The notes beneath the pieces are model-generated. The model was not told the origin of the DNA. It searched no databases and was given only the letters and a program-made list of their open reading frames with translations. A DNA stretch of 64,000 nucleotides from an uncultured eubacterium 1-6 (GTDB taxonomy: Bacteria > Bacillota > Clostridia > Lachnospirales > Lachnospiraceae). How positions within the stretch are numbered: position 1 is the stretch's first letter; every line of letters starts with the position of its first letter. Location of the stretch: contig CAIFEZ010000006.1 of NCBI GenBank assembly GCA_903789595.1, positions 83,938 to 147,937 of the forward strand, read 5' to 3'. The position numbers and the translations under genes were made by a program. This document shows, piece after piece, positions 51,366 to 59,601 of the stretch.

Positions 51366-51719
51366 ATGGGCGTTTACGACTATCATCATGATTCCGGACG
51401 CTCGGACCGTCCGGAGGTGCGGAGCGATGCGCCGCTTAGTGAACACGCGCAGGAAGCGCTGACGGTCAGCCCATACAAGGCCTATGTCGAGGTGGTCGCG
51501 GATTTTTCCGCTGACGGGAGGATGAAGCCGCTCCGCCTCGTCTGGGAGGACGGGCGCAAATACGATATTGACCAGATCCTCCGCGTGGACCGGTGTGCCA
51601 GCCTCAAGGCAGGAGGCGCCGGGATCCGGTATGTCTGCCGGATACTCGGACAGAGAGTCGAACTGTATTATGAGGAAAATGGCTTCTGGTTTGTGAACCG
51701 GAAGACGCCGGGGGCATAG
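51366..51719 (+). CDS. Hypothetical protein linked to the Y-family polymerase
   Basis: 117 residues with GGAAGGTGAG before the ATG. The C-terminal half (about 38-112) PYKAYVEVVADFSADGRMKPLRLVWEDGRKYDIDQI and GIRYVCRILGQRVELYYEENGFWFV is a beta-rich fold like small proteins encoded next to dinB/imuB genes (DUF6504-like). It may bind the polymerase or damaged DNA, but this is only guilt by position. Confidence 0.65.
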   Translation: MGVYDYHHDSGRSDRPEVRSDAPLSEHAQEALTVSPYKAYVEVVADFSADGRMKPLRLVWEDGRKYDIDQILRVDRCASLKAGGAGIRYVCRILGQRVELYYEENGFWFVNRKTPGA

Positions 51720-51756
51720 GAAGACATAGAGGACTCGAACGGAAGCAATGAGCGGG

Positions 51757-51839
51757 AGGTGGAGAGCAGTCTCAAGGTGATCCAGTCTATCATGGGCACC
51801 AGAACATTGAGACTGCGATGGACGTATATGCGGAATCAT
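51757..51839 (+). pseudogene. Tyrosine integrase 3'-end remnant 4
   Basis: SSLKVIQSIMG followed, after a one-base shift, by QNIETAMDVYAES. This again is the integrase catalytic-Tyr region and tail. It stops against the HxlR gene end at 51840. Confidence 0.6.
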
Positions 51840-52181
51840 TTAGCCTTGGTTTTTATTTAGATACTGAATATAGTCATTGCCCCATATTTCAAGCACAGAT
51901 AGTACACTCTTGAATTTCTCTCCAACTTCACTTAGGCTGTACTCCACCTTGGGCGGGATTTGCTGATACTCCCGCCGGATAATCAGTCCCTCGTCCTCGA
52001 GCGTCTTTAATTGCCGGGATAGCGTTGTGTGAGTCATTTCTTCCGGCATCCGACGCTGTAACTCATTAAACCGTACAGGGCCATCTGATAACAGATACAT
52101 AATGTACATCGACCATTTTCCCGTCAAAACTTTTTGCGCAGTGACATAAGGGCATTTTCCAAACAGATTCTTTTTCTCCAT
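51840..52181 (-). CDS. HxlR-family transcriptional regulator
   Basis: 113 residues from the ATG at 52181 (AAGGAAC upstream); the frame extends to 52211 without a ribosome site. CPYVTAQKVLTGKWSMYIMYLL, RFNELQRRMPEEMTHTTLSRQLKTLEDEGLI and VEYSLSEVGEKF are the family blocks, with the conserved Cys. It is divergent from a PPOX-family gene and probably controls it. Confidence 0.9.
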   Translation of the reverse strand: MEKKNLFGKCPYVTAQKVLTGKWSMYIMYLLSDGPVRFNELQRRMPEEMTHTTLSRQLKTLEDEGLIIRREYQQIPPKVEYSLSEVGEKFKSVLSVLEIWGNDYIQYLNKNQG

Positions 52182-52302
52182 AGACACGTTCCTTTTTGAT
52201 ACCGGTTTCAATAAATATCGTACTTGCTTTTTATGTTCTACGTGATATAAATATACCAGTAATCAGGGAAAAAGCAACCTGAATTTTGAAAGGAGTATTA
52301 TC

Positions 52303-52698
52303 ATGAACAAAGCAACAGAATATTTGAAATCCTGCGGTACCTTTTATCTTGCCACTGACGAGGACGGTCAGCCCCATGTCCGTCCCTTCGGTGCTGTATG
52401 TGAGTTTGAGGGTAAGCTGTATATTGTCACGAACAACCAGAAGAAGGTTTACCGGCAGATGAAGAAAAACGGCAAGGTGGAGATCTGCGGGATGCACAAG
52501 GGCACCTGGATCCGCGTGGAGGGTGAAGTCAAGGAAGACACCCGCCGCGAAGCCCGCGTCGCCATGATGGACGCCAACACCGCTTCGCTCAGCAGTATGT
52601 ACACGGTGGATGACAATCTGATGACCGTGTTCTACTTTGAGCATGGTACGGCTACCATCTATTCCTTTACCGCCGATCCGGAAGTTATCGAGCTGTAA
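52303..52698 (+). CDS. Pyridoxamine 5'-phosphate oxidase-family (flavin split-barrel) protein
   Basis: 131 residues, AAAGGAG before the ATG. TFYLATDEDGQPHVRPFGAVCEFEGKLYIVTNNQKKVYRQMKKN is the FMN-binding split barrel of the small PPOX proteins, followed by CGMHKGTWIRVEGEVKEDTR. It could bind FMN or F420-like cofactors and reduce small molecules; function is not assigned. Often paired with HxlR regulators, as here. A strong terminator follows. Confidence 0.85.
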   Translation: MNKATEYLKSCGTFYLATDEDGQPHVRPFGAVCEFEGKLYIVTNNQKKVYRQMKKNGKVEICGMHKGTWIRVEGEVKEDTRREARVAMMDANTASLSSMYTVDDNLMTVFYFEHGTATIYSFTADPEVIEL

Positions 52699-52708
52699 GG
52701 GTATATTC

Positions 52709-52752
52709 GAACAGGGCAGCGGCTGTGTGCCGGCTGCCCTGTTCATTTTTTT
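52709..52752 (+). terminator. Terminator after the PPOX gene
   Basis: Perfect 12-bp stem GAACAGGGCAGC (52709-52720) / GCTGCCCTGTTC (52733-52744), then ATTTTTTT. Confidence 0.95.
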
Positions 52753-52756
52753 ACGC

Positions 52757-52803
52757 GAACAGTGAGCCGCAGCCGAATGCGAAGTATTCGTGTGCGGCGA
52801 GCG
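52757..52803. repeat. 47-bp structured repeat, copy 2
   Basis: Same as 2987-3033 except one base. A further perfect hairpin CGAGATAAAAC/GTTTTATCTCG (52813-52823 and 52835-52845) follows, without a T-run, before the sirtuin remnant. Confidence 0.7.
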
Positions 52804-52873
52804 TCGCGATAGCGAGATAAAACTCGCGCAGCGTGTTTTATCTCGTTTGCAGAAGCATCGGAAAGGCAAAACA

Positions 52874-53170
52874 ATGAAACAGACGATCCGGCAATTAAAA
52901 CGTGAACTTGAACAGACGGATGCGATTTTGATCGGGGCAGGTGCGGGACTCTCTACATCTGCCGGTTTTACCTATAAGGGCAAACACTTTGAAGAAAATT
53001 TTGCGGACTTTGAAAAAAAATATGGCTTCCACGATATGTATTCTCCCGGCTTTTTTCACTTTGCGACCCCAGAGGAAAAGTGGGCATTTTGGAGCCATCA
53101 CATCTATATCAACCGTTATCAGGACCCGCCAGAGCCTGTCTATCAGAACTTGCTGAAAAATGAAAAATGA
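52874..53170 (+). pseudogene. SirTM-type sirtuin, truncated
   Basis: 98 residues. The start LKRELEQTDAILIGAGAGLSTSAGF is the NAD-binding GAGLS motif of the Sir2 fold; KYGFHDMYSPGFFHF and TPEEKWAFWSHHIYINRY match macrodomain-linked SirTM proteins that ADP-ribosylate a lipoylated carrier. Full genes have about 270-290 codons; here the frame stops at 53170 and no Zn-finger or catalytic His part follows. The macrodomain and GcvH-like partners are not present. Confidence 0.75.
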
Positions 53171-53277
53171 CCCTGGCTGACGTGGTAAAGCAATAGTGCC
53201 GGTGATGCTGACCCCGGTAAAAATCGCCAATAAGATGAAGGGATCGTTTGCAGATGACAAGATGAAAGGAGTGCAAG

Positions 53278-53706
53278 ATGGCAGCAGGTACAGACTTTTC
53301 TTTATCTTCCATGACGCTGCGGCTGATCATGGCTCTTGTGATGGGAGCGATTATCGGTGTAGACCGGGAATCGGCCGGCCATCCGGCCGGCGTACGAACC
53401 TTTGCGCTGATTCTGTTTGTCATCCTGGTATTGACCCCTTTGAGTCATACTCTCGATGAGACAAATCGGCGGGTGGAAGTGTATCTTGAGGTGGACAGGG
53501 GAGACAACATCCCCGTCCTCTTTGATTTTATCCAGAGCAAGGAGTACAGCCTCTCAAATCTGCAGAAGATGAAATCCCAGTCGGTGCTTAAAGATGATAT
53601 TGCCATCATTTTCACCGTTGATATGGGAAGGAGAAGAATGCACGAATCCCTGCTGGAGGAAATCAGCGCGCTGCCGTATGTACACTATGTCGCAGAGATA
53701 AAGTAA
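53278..53706 (+). CDS. MgtC/SapB-family protein with internal deletion
   Basis: 142 residues with AAAGGAG upstream. The first helix and signature LRLIMALVMGAIIGVDRESAGHPAGVRTFAL are MgtC-like (GxxRE replaced by GVDRE), but the sequence then passes straight to a late helix ILFVILVLTPLSHTLDE and the C-terminal ACT-like domain (about 65-142). Family members have about 225 residues; three central helices appear to be missing while the frame is kept. MgtC proteins help survival at low Mg2+ or in acid by affecting ATP synthase. The deleted form may be non-functional. Confidence 0.7.
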   Translation: MAAGTDFSLSSMTLRLIMALVMGAIIGVDRESAGHPAGVRTFALILFVILVLTPLSHTLDETNRRVEVYLEVDRGDNIPVLFDFIQSKEYSLSNLQKMKSQSVLKDDIAIIFTVDMGRRRMHESLLEEISALPYVHYVAEIK

Positions 53707-53734
53707 CATCATTTATCATTTGCGCGGCTTGATC

Positions 53735-56242
53735 TCAGATTTCCGGACGGCCGTGCAGTCTGTTTTGCCTTTTCCGGTCTGCGAGGGCAAACAGAATCAG
53801 CGCGGCGAGTGATGCGAGGCTGATCGCTGCTCCGACGGAAAGCCCCGGCGTCGTGTAGTGGAATACGATTTTATGCGCACCGGCAGGAACGCGGATCAGC
53901 ATCATGCCGCCGGAATTGATGATTGGCGTCTCTTCTCCGTCTATGAATGCCTTCCAGCCGCTGTCATTCGGAACGGAGAAATAGACGAGTTCGTTCTCAG
54001 AATAATCGCTCTCGCAGACAAATCCGTCGGAGCTTCTCCGGAAGTTTTCCACGGCGCGGCCGGAATCATACGCGACGCGTTCCGCCGCGATCTTCTGAAG
54101 CTGATCGTCAGTCAGTGTAACTTTCTTCCCCGGACTGCTCTTTGACAGATTGTCAGCCTTGCGTCCGGAAGGACTGTAGCCCTCCTGATCGCTGTCGAAG
54201 ACAAGTCCTGCATTATTAGAAGGATCCAGCCCGCTGCTTCCGGCGGAGGTTTCCTCTGCCGTTGAATCGGCCTGAATGGATGCCAGAGCACTGCTGCTGG
54301 AAACGCAAGGCACGAGATCACTCACGCGCCCGCTGTCATCCGACTGAATGACAGCGGATTTCAGGAGCACAAGTCCTCTCTCACTCACATCAATTTTTTT
54401 CAGATCCTCCTCGGTGATCACCTGATCGACCGCAAATCCGATCGGACACGCATTTCTTTCAACAACGTAATAGGTTGTTCCGTTCACCTCATATGTCCGG
54501 AGCGGTGTTCTGCCTTCCGGGTCCGTCGTCACATCATATTTGCCGCCGAAAAGCTCAGCCAGACCCGCATAGGAGGTCTTGTCCAGCCTGCGCGCCTGCT
54601 TGTAGAAGCCAAACAGGCTGTCGAAATGCACAATCGAATTCGAGACCGTTGAACTGAAAATTCTGAGACCGGATGCGCCATTGGAATAAAGCATCATGTT
54701 CTCATCAATATAGCGGTACTGGTCATTGATCGGCTTAAGCTGACTGTAGAGATTTATTTTTTGCGTGTACGTCTCATGGATTCCGTCCGCGAACCGGTAA
54801 TAACCCAGCACGTATCCGGTCGTGAGAATCGCAAAAACAGCGGTCCAGGCAGTAACCGATTGACAGAAGCGCCTTGCGTTCGACGAAAGCCTGAGCAGAA
54901 TCAGCAGGCCGGCCAGTGACGCGGCGAAGATCAGAAGGAAAAATCCCCTGTGACAGACCAGGCTTTTCTCTTCGTCGCTCCATTTCATGAGATTCAGAGC
55001 GAGATAATAGACGACCAGAACAACCGCATTGACAAGAAGTGCCTTTTTCAGCACATCTCCGTTTTCCTTCTGCGCGTGCTGCTCCAGCACAATGGCAGAT
55101 GCGGAAGACATCATCAGAATCAGCATATACCACCAGCGCTGATTGGCCTCTGTGAACAGAAGGAACGCGGAGGTCAGCAGGGGAGAGAAGGCGATGATTA
55201 TGAGAATACGGAGCAGTCTGGAGAGCCAGTCTCTGCGCCTGCCGTGCAGGTATGCGAGAACACCGCTCATGCCGATCAGAGGCAGATAGGCGGATGTAGA
55301 AGTCCACCTGCGGTTGTACACGGCGCTGCTGTCGTACATCGCCTCGCCCGGAAACAGAAATCCCTTGAGCAGGTACAGGAGCATCTTCGGCTCGGGGAAG
55401 AGCTGTGAGAGCAGAAGCTGAACGCTGCTTCTCTTGTTGCCGGAGATGAACAGGATGTTCGGAAGGAAGAGAACCGCGGCGATCATAACGCCCCAGATGC
55501 CGGCGACGGCGCAGAGGACCAGATTCCGCATCATCCGTCTGATATCCCGCGTTCCGTATCGGAGAAAGAAATAGAGGATCAGAAAGACAACCTGTCCGAC
55601 AAAGAAGAAATAGCTGTTCAGGCAGGAAAGTGCCGTCACGAGGATGAAGGGCTTTCCGTCACGAAGGCTGCATTTCCCCGATTTCATCATCCGGTCAAAT
55701 TCCAGAAGAAGAAGGGGAAACAGGATTGTGACATCATGGAAGGTGTAGAATTCGAGATTTACCGCCTGATAGCCGGAAAAGGCGTAGAGCATCGAGCCGA
55801 TCACGGCGTAATTGTCGTCACGGGTGAACTGCCGGATATAGAGGAACGAGGTGACTCCTGCGGCAATGTACTTCAGGATATAGAGCCAGCCCATCAGGCA
55901 CGGCGTGGCGCTCACCGGGAACAGCATGGTGATCCAGAAGGAAATGCTGCCGAGACCGTAAAAGCTGTACGCGCCGACGGTCTGGGTTCCGAGGTCGACG
56001 CCCCAGGACCAGGACTGGCCGTTCAGAAGGGCCTTGTGCATGGCGACGCTGAAGGGAACCGCCTGCGCATTGTAATCTCCGCACAGCGTAAAGGTGCCTT
56101 TGTTCCACAGAATCAGCCACAGAAACGACAGAAGGGCGACAAGAGAGTTGACGGCAGCGCACTTCCAGAGCGCCTTATCGCCTGTCTTCAAATGCAAAAA
56201 ACTCTCAGATACATTATTTACAGATGTAGATTTTCTGAACAT
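53735..56242 (-). CDS. YfhO-family polytopic membrane glycosyltransferase-like protein
   Basis: 835 residues from the ATG at 56242; the frame is open to 56458 but the upstream part is not family-like. About 12-13 membrane helices fill residues 20-490 (GT-C fold), with the typical NGQSWSWGVDLGTQTVGAYSFYGLGSISFW loop after TM1 holding the acidic motif. A large extracytoplasmic C-domain (about 510-800) contains YVVERNACPIGFAVD and GWKAFIDGEETPIINSGGMMLIRVPAG, ahead of a last helix and basic tail. YfhO proteins add sugars to wall or lipoteichoic polymers. Convergent with the MgtC gene. Confidence 0.85.
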   Translation of the reverse strand: MFRKSTSVNNVSESFLHLKTGDKALWKCAAVNSLVALLSFLWLILWNKGTFTLCGDYNAQAVPFSVAMHKALLNGQSWSWGVDLGTQTVGAYSFYGLGSISFWITMLFPVSATPCLMGWLYILKYIAAGVTSFLYIRQFTRDDNYAVIGSMLYAFSGYQAVNLEFYTFHDVTILFPLLLLEFDRMMKSGKCSLRDGKPFILVTALSCLNSYFFFVGQVVFLILYFFLRYGTRDIRRMMRNLVLCAVAGIWGVMIAAVLFLPNILFISGNKRSSVQLLLSQLFPEPKMLLYLLKGFLFPGEAMYDSSAVYNRRWTSTSAYLPLIGMSGVLAYLHGRRRDWLSRLLRILIIIAFSPLLTSAFLLFTEANQRWWYMLILMMSSASAIVLEQHAQKENGDVLKKALLVNAVVLVVYYLALNLMKWSDEEKSLVCHRGFFLLIFAASLAGLLILLRLSSNARRFCQSVTAWTAVFAILTTGYVLGYYRFADGIHETYTQKINLYSQLKPINDQYRYIDENMMLYSNGASGLRIFSSTVSNSIVHFDSLFGFYKQARRLDKTSYAGLAELFGGKYDVTTDPEGRTPLRTYEVNGTTYYVVERNACPIGFAVDQVITEEDLKKIDVSERGLVLLKSAVIQSDDSGRVSDLVPCVSSSSALASIQADSTAEETSAGSSGLDPSNNAGLVFDSDQEGYSPSGRKADNLSKSSPGKKVTLTDDQLQKIAAERVAYDSGRAVENFRRSSDGFVCESDYSENELVYFSVPNDSGWKAFIDGEETPIINSGGMMLIRVPAGAHKIVFHYTTPGLSVGAAISLASLAALILFALADRKRQNRLHGRPEI

Positions 56243-56610
56243 AAGCCATCCTGTACTTGTTATTTGGAGTGCAGTATCCGCCGTATACAGATTTTTCAAT
56301 GATGTACCTGTTACAGACAGATGCTTTTGGGATAAACACAGACAGATGTTTTTATTATAGTCAGAATTGTGAAGGAATACAATGAATCCGGTGTTAAATG
56401 ATAACGACGGTACGGTGTCAGCTCTTCGCAAAGAATTTACAGAAGCTGCCAAAAGCAATGAGGGCGTTTCGGCTATTTTCTTTCAGTCAATGCAGAAGCC
56501 AGCCGGGAGATCCGGAAGAACTGCAGTTGTTTTTTTATACTGCATATCGTTATAATTAAATAGCAAGAGTCTGTGACAGGAAAAATACAGAAAAATACAG
56601 GAGATGTACA
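56243..56610. other. Gap of 368 bases between divergent genes
   Basis: No gene. AT-rich; contains TATAAT (about 56551-56556) ahead of the ATPase gene and TTATTATAGTCAG near 56353 on the other side. These may be promoters, but the -35 boxes are not convincing. Confidence 0.4.
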
Positions 56611-58350
56611 ATGAATACAAAGAATGAACTGCTCCGTGCATTGCGCACCATCGATCACCGGGGATATCCGGCATATAAATCACTGAAAGGAAGCTATGAT
56701 TTCGGGGACTATGTGCTGCACATCGTCCATGTACAGGGCGATCCGTTTGCCAGTCCGTCAGAGCTGGCTGTCACGATGAAGGCGAGGGATGCGCGGTGGC
56801 CGGCATCCGCCTGCGGCAGATATGAGACGCGCGTCGCTCTTCAGGACATGATTCTTCGGAGATTCAGTTCCAGACTGCGCGAGGTATCCGGAAAAGCCGG
56901 CGGATCGGGGAAAAGCGGAAGTATGAACGCGAGCTGTCCGGGTCAGGAGATTCTAGATAGAAGTGCCTGTCAGCTTGGTACGGAAGGGGATGTGACGCTC
57001 CGCTTTTACGCGGGGTTTCCGGCGGCCGGGCGGACGGTGCTGGCGGGAGAGCTTGAGAAGATGCTCTTTCGGTTCCTGCCGGGTATTGTCGCGGATACGG
57101 CGTGTGCGGACGCGTGGGAGGCGGAGCATGTCAGAGACGTTCTGAATCTTGCCGAAGATCAGGCTTTTCTGCGGGGCGAGCTGGAGCGGCTGTCCCTGTG
57201 CGCATTTGTCGCTGACGGTGCGGTCCTTCCCAGGGAGAGCGGAATTTCGCAGAGACCGCTGAAGAATGCGCTGCCTTTCCGTTCTCCGGAAGAGGACAGG
57301 ATTACGCTGAAGCTTCCCCACCATGGGATCATCAGCGGTATGGCCGTCAGGAGAGGCATCACCCTTATCATCGGAGGAGGCTATCATGGAAAGTCCACGC
57401 TGCTGAAGGCGCTGGAGCGCGGTGTCTACAATCATATTGCGGGAGACGGACGGGAATATGTGGTGACGGATGAAACGGCGGTTAAGATCCGGGCGGAGGA
57501 CGGGCGCTGTGTCAGCGGCGACGATATCTCCCTGTTCATTAACCGGCTGCCGAATCACAAGGATACAACGGCATTTTTTACCGAAAACGCCAGCGGAAGC
57601 ACCTCTCAGGCAGCTTCCGTTGTGGAGGCCATGGAGTGCGGATCGAGAACGCTGCTGATGGACGAGGATACCTGTGCGACGAACTTCATGGTGCGGGATG
57701 CTCTGATGCAGAAAATCGTTTCGGAAGAAGAGGAGCCGATCACACCGTTTTCAGAGAGAATGCGCGCGCTGTACGAAGAGGCCGGTATCAGCACGGTTCT
57801 GGTGGCAGGAAGCTCCGGGGCTTTTTTCAGCAGGGCGGATACGATCATTCAGATGGACCGCTACGAGCCGAAGGATGTGACGGAAAGGGTGCGGAGGATT
57901 GTTCCGACCGAGAAGAAGGAGGGAGTGTCCGATTTTCCTCGCGAAGAGACGGGGCGTGGTTTAGGGTGCACTTTTCGTCCGGATCAGAGCAGACGGTTCC
58001 CGCGCCCAGGCGCTGATTTTCAGGAACAGAGAGGTCGCGTGAAGCATAAGAATCTGGGAACGGAAGGATTCGTGATCGGGCACGGAGAGACGGATCTGCG
58101 GCTGGTGGAGCAGCTGGCGGACAGAGAACAGAGCGAGTGTCTGGCCCGGACATTTCTGCTGCTTGCAAAAGGAGAAATGAATGGACGGAAGAGTGTGGCC
58201 GAACTGGTAAATGACTGGGAGGAGACCTTCCGAAAAGAGGGCTTCGGAATGTATGGAGAGCATGGACAGCTCTCCGGCGACATGGCGAAGCCGAGAAAGG
58301 AAGAACTGGCGGAAGCAATCAGCCGTTGCCGGGGGCTGTTGTGGAAATAA
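56611..58350 (+). CDS. ABC-class P-loop ATPase (COG3044 type)
   Basis: 579 residues. N-terminal domain LRALRTIDHRGYPAYKSLKGSYDF and YVLHIVHVQGDPFASPS is diagnostic of the predicted ABC-class ATPases. The P-loop is LIIGGGYHGKSTLLKALERGVYNHI (about 252-276), the Walker B-like LLMDEDTCATNFMVRD (about 348-363), and a conserved GSSGAFF follows. No transmembrane part, so it is a soluble NTPase of unknown role. The insertion at about 105-120 (Gly/Ser-rich) is unusual. AGGAGATG precedes the ATG. Confidence 0.88.
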   Translation: MNTKNELLRALRTIDHRGYPAYKSLKGSYDFGDYVLHIVHVQGDPFASPSELAVTMKARDARWPASACGRYETRVALQDMILRRFSSRLREVSGKAGGSGKSGSMNASCPGQEILDRSACQLGTEGDVTLRFYAGFPAAGRTVLAGELEKMLFRFLPGIVADTACADAWEAEHVRDVLNLAEDQAFLRGELERLSLCAFVADGAVLPRESGISQRPLKNALPFRSPEEDRITLKLPHHGIISGMAVRRGITLIIGGGYHGKSTLLKALERGVYNHIAGDGREYVVTDETAVKIRAEDGRCVSGDDISLFINRLPNHKDTTAFFTENASGSTSQAASVVEAMECGSRTLLMDEDTCATNFMVRDALMQKIVSEEEEPITPFSERMRALYEEAGISTVLVAGSSGAFFSRADTIIQMDRYEPKDVTERVRRIVPTEKKEGVSDFPREETGRGLGCTFRPDQSRRFPRPGADFQEQRGRVKHKNLGTEGFVIGHGETDLRLVEQLADREQSECLARTFLLLAKGEMNGRKSVAELVNDWEETFRKEGFGMYGEHGQLSGDMAKPRKEELAEAISRCRGLLWK

Positions 58351-58439
58351 TCCGTCCCGGCTTTTTCAGCCGCGCGGCCGGATGATGCAGCTTCCGCGCT
58401 TCGTCAGCCCCGGCCCGATGATGCAGCTTCTGCGTTTGT

Positions 58440-59357
58440 TCAGCCGCCCAGCTCGATCATACGGTCGATGCATTTTCTGGCGTCGCGGATGGTGTCGGCG
58501 GTAAGATGGATTTCATCGCCGCCGGTTCCCTCGACGGCATGGAGTACATCCGGCAGAGTGGTCATCTTCATATTGTGGCAGACGCACTGCTTTGAGAGCA
58601 GGTAGAAACGTTTTTCGGGACAGGCAAACTGCAGGTGCGAGACGATGCTGCTCTCCGTTCCGATGATGAACGCATCAGCGTCGGAGGATTCCGCGTATTT
58701 CATGATGCCGGTTGTGCTGCCGACATAGTCTGCAAGATCCACGACTTCTTTCCGGCATTCCGGATGCACCAGAAGCAGAGCGCCCGGATGTGCAGCTCTG
58801 GCGGCCTTCACATCCTGCGCCGTCATCCGCATGTGTGTCGGACAGCCGCCCTGGACCATGTGCAGCTTCTTGTCCGGAAGCTGTTCGCCGATCCACCCGC
58901 CGAGATTGCAGTCCGGAATGAAAAGCATCTCCTTCTCAGGCATGCGGCCGATGATTTTGACAGCTGAAGAGGAGGTGACGACGACATCGCAGACCGTTTT
59001 CAGGCTTGCTGTGGTGTTGATATAGGCTGCGAGAGGAAGTCCGGGATTTTCCGCCTTCAGCTGAAGTGCCTGTTCCCGGTTCATCTGCATTGCCATGGGA
59101 CAGCCAGCCATCGGATTCGCCAGCAGTACCTTTTTGTCCGGTGAGAGAATCTTACAGGTTTCCGCCATGAAACGTACGCCGCACATCAGAAGAGTATGCT
59201 GCGGCGCCTTCGCGGCCTGTACACTCAGACCGTAGGAATCGCCGATGTAGTCCGCCACCTCCCAGATATCATGACTCTGATACGCATGTGCCAGAATACA
59301 GACATCCCTTTCCCGCTTCAATTCTATGATCCTGTCCTGCATTTCTCTCGTTGTCAT
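58440..59357 (-). CDS. nadA: Quinolinate synthase NadA
   Basis: 305 residues from the ATG at 59357 (AAAGGA upstream); the frame extends to 59618 without support. Condenses iminoaspartate with dihydroxyacetone phosphate to quinolinate using a [4Fe-4S] cluster. YQSHDIWEVADYIGDSYGLS, LLMCGVRFMAETCKIL (first cluster Cys), MFIPDCNLG, VHPECRKEV (second Cys) and SKQCVCHNMKMTTL (third Cys) are all present. Divergent from nadB, with NiaR-like boxes over the -35 regions. Confidence 0.95.
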   Translation of the reverse strand: MTTREMQDRIIELKRERDVCILAHAYQSHDIWEVADYIGDSYGLSVQAAKAPQHTLLMCGVRFMAETCKILSPDKKVLLANPMAGCPMAMQMNREQALQLKAENPGLPLAAYINTTASLKTVCDVVVTSSSAVKIIGRMPEKEMLFIPDCNLGGWIGEQLPDKKLHMVQGGCPTHMRMTAQDVKAARAAHPGALLLVHPECRKEVVDLADYVGSTTGIMKYAESSDADAFIIGTESSIVSHLQFACPEKRFYLLSKQCVCHNMKMTTLPDVLHAVEGTGGDEIHLTADTIRDARKCIDRMIELGG

Positions 59358-59469
59358 GATGAATATCCTTTCCCGAAAAGCGGTAACCGTGCACGCAGGA
59401 GTGAAATTCCTGATTTTTAAACATGCCGTGTACGATAATCGAAAATGTAATTGTGTTTTTCTGTCCGAA

Positions 59470-59546
59470 AGTATAGCACGATCCAAAGATCTGTCAAGAC
59501 ATATGTAAATATATGACTTGTCATGTGTAAAATTAGGTGCTATACT
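59470..59546. promoter_or_regulatory. Divergent nadA/nadBC promoters with two NiaR-like boxes
   Basis: nadA (minus): -35 TTGACA (59497-59492), 16-bp spacer, -10 TATACT (59475-59470). nadB (plus): -35 TTGTCA (59518-59523), 17-bp spacer, -10 TATACT (59541-59546). Box 1 TGTCAAGACATATGTAAA (59492-59509) and box 2 TGACTTGTCATGTGTAAA (59514-59531) resemble the TTTACA-N-TGTCTTGACA type NiaR sites and share 13 of 18 bases. Each overlaps one -35. The niaR gene lies at 62451. Confidence 0.8.
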
Positions 59547-59601
59547 CCTCAGCGAACGGAGCCAGAGAATAGATGCTGGCGACCGCGGAAAGAAGAATCC
59601 T

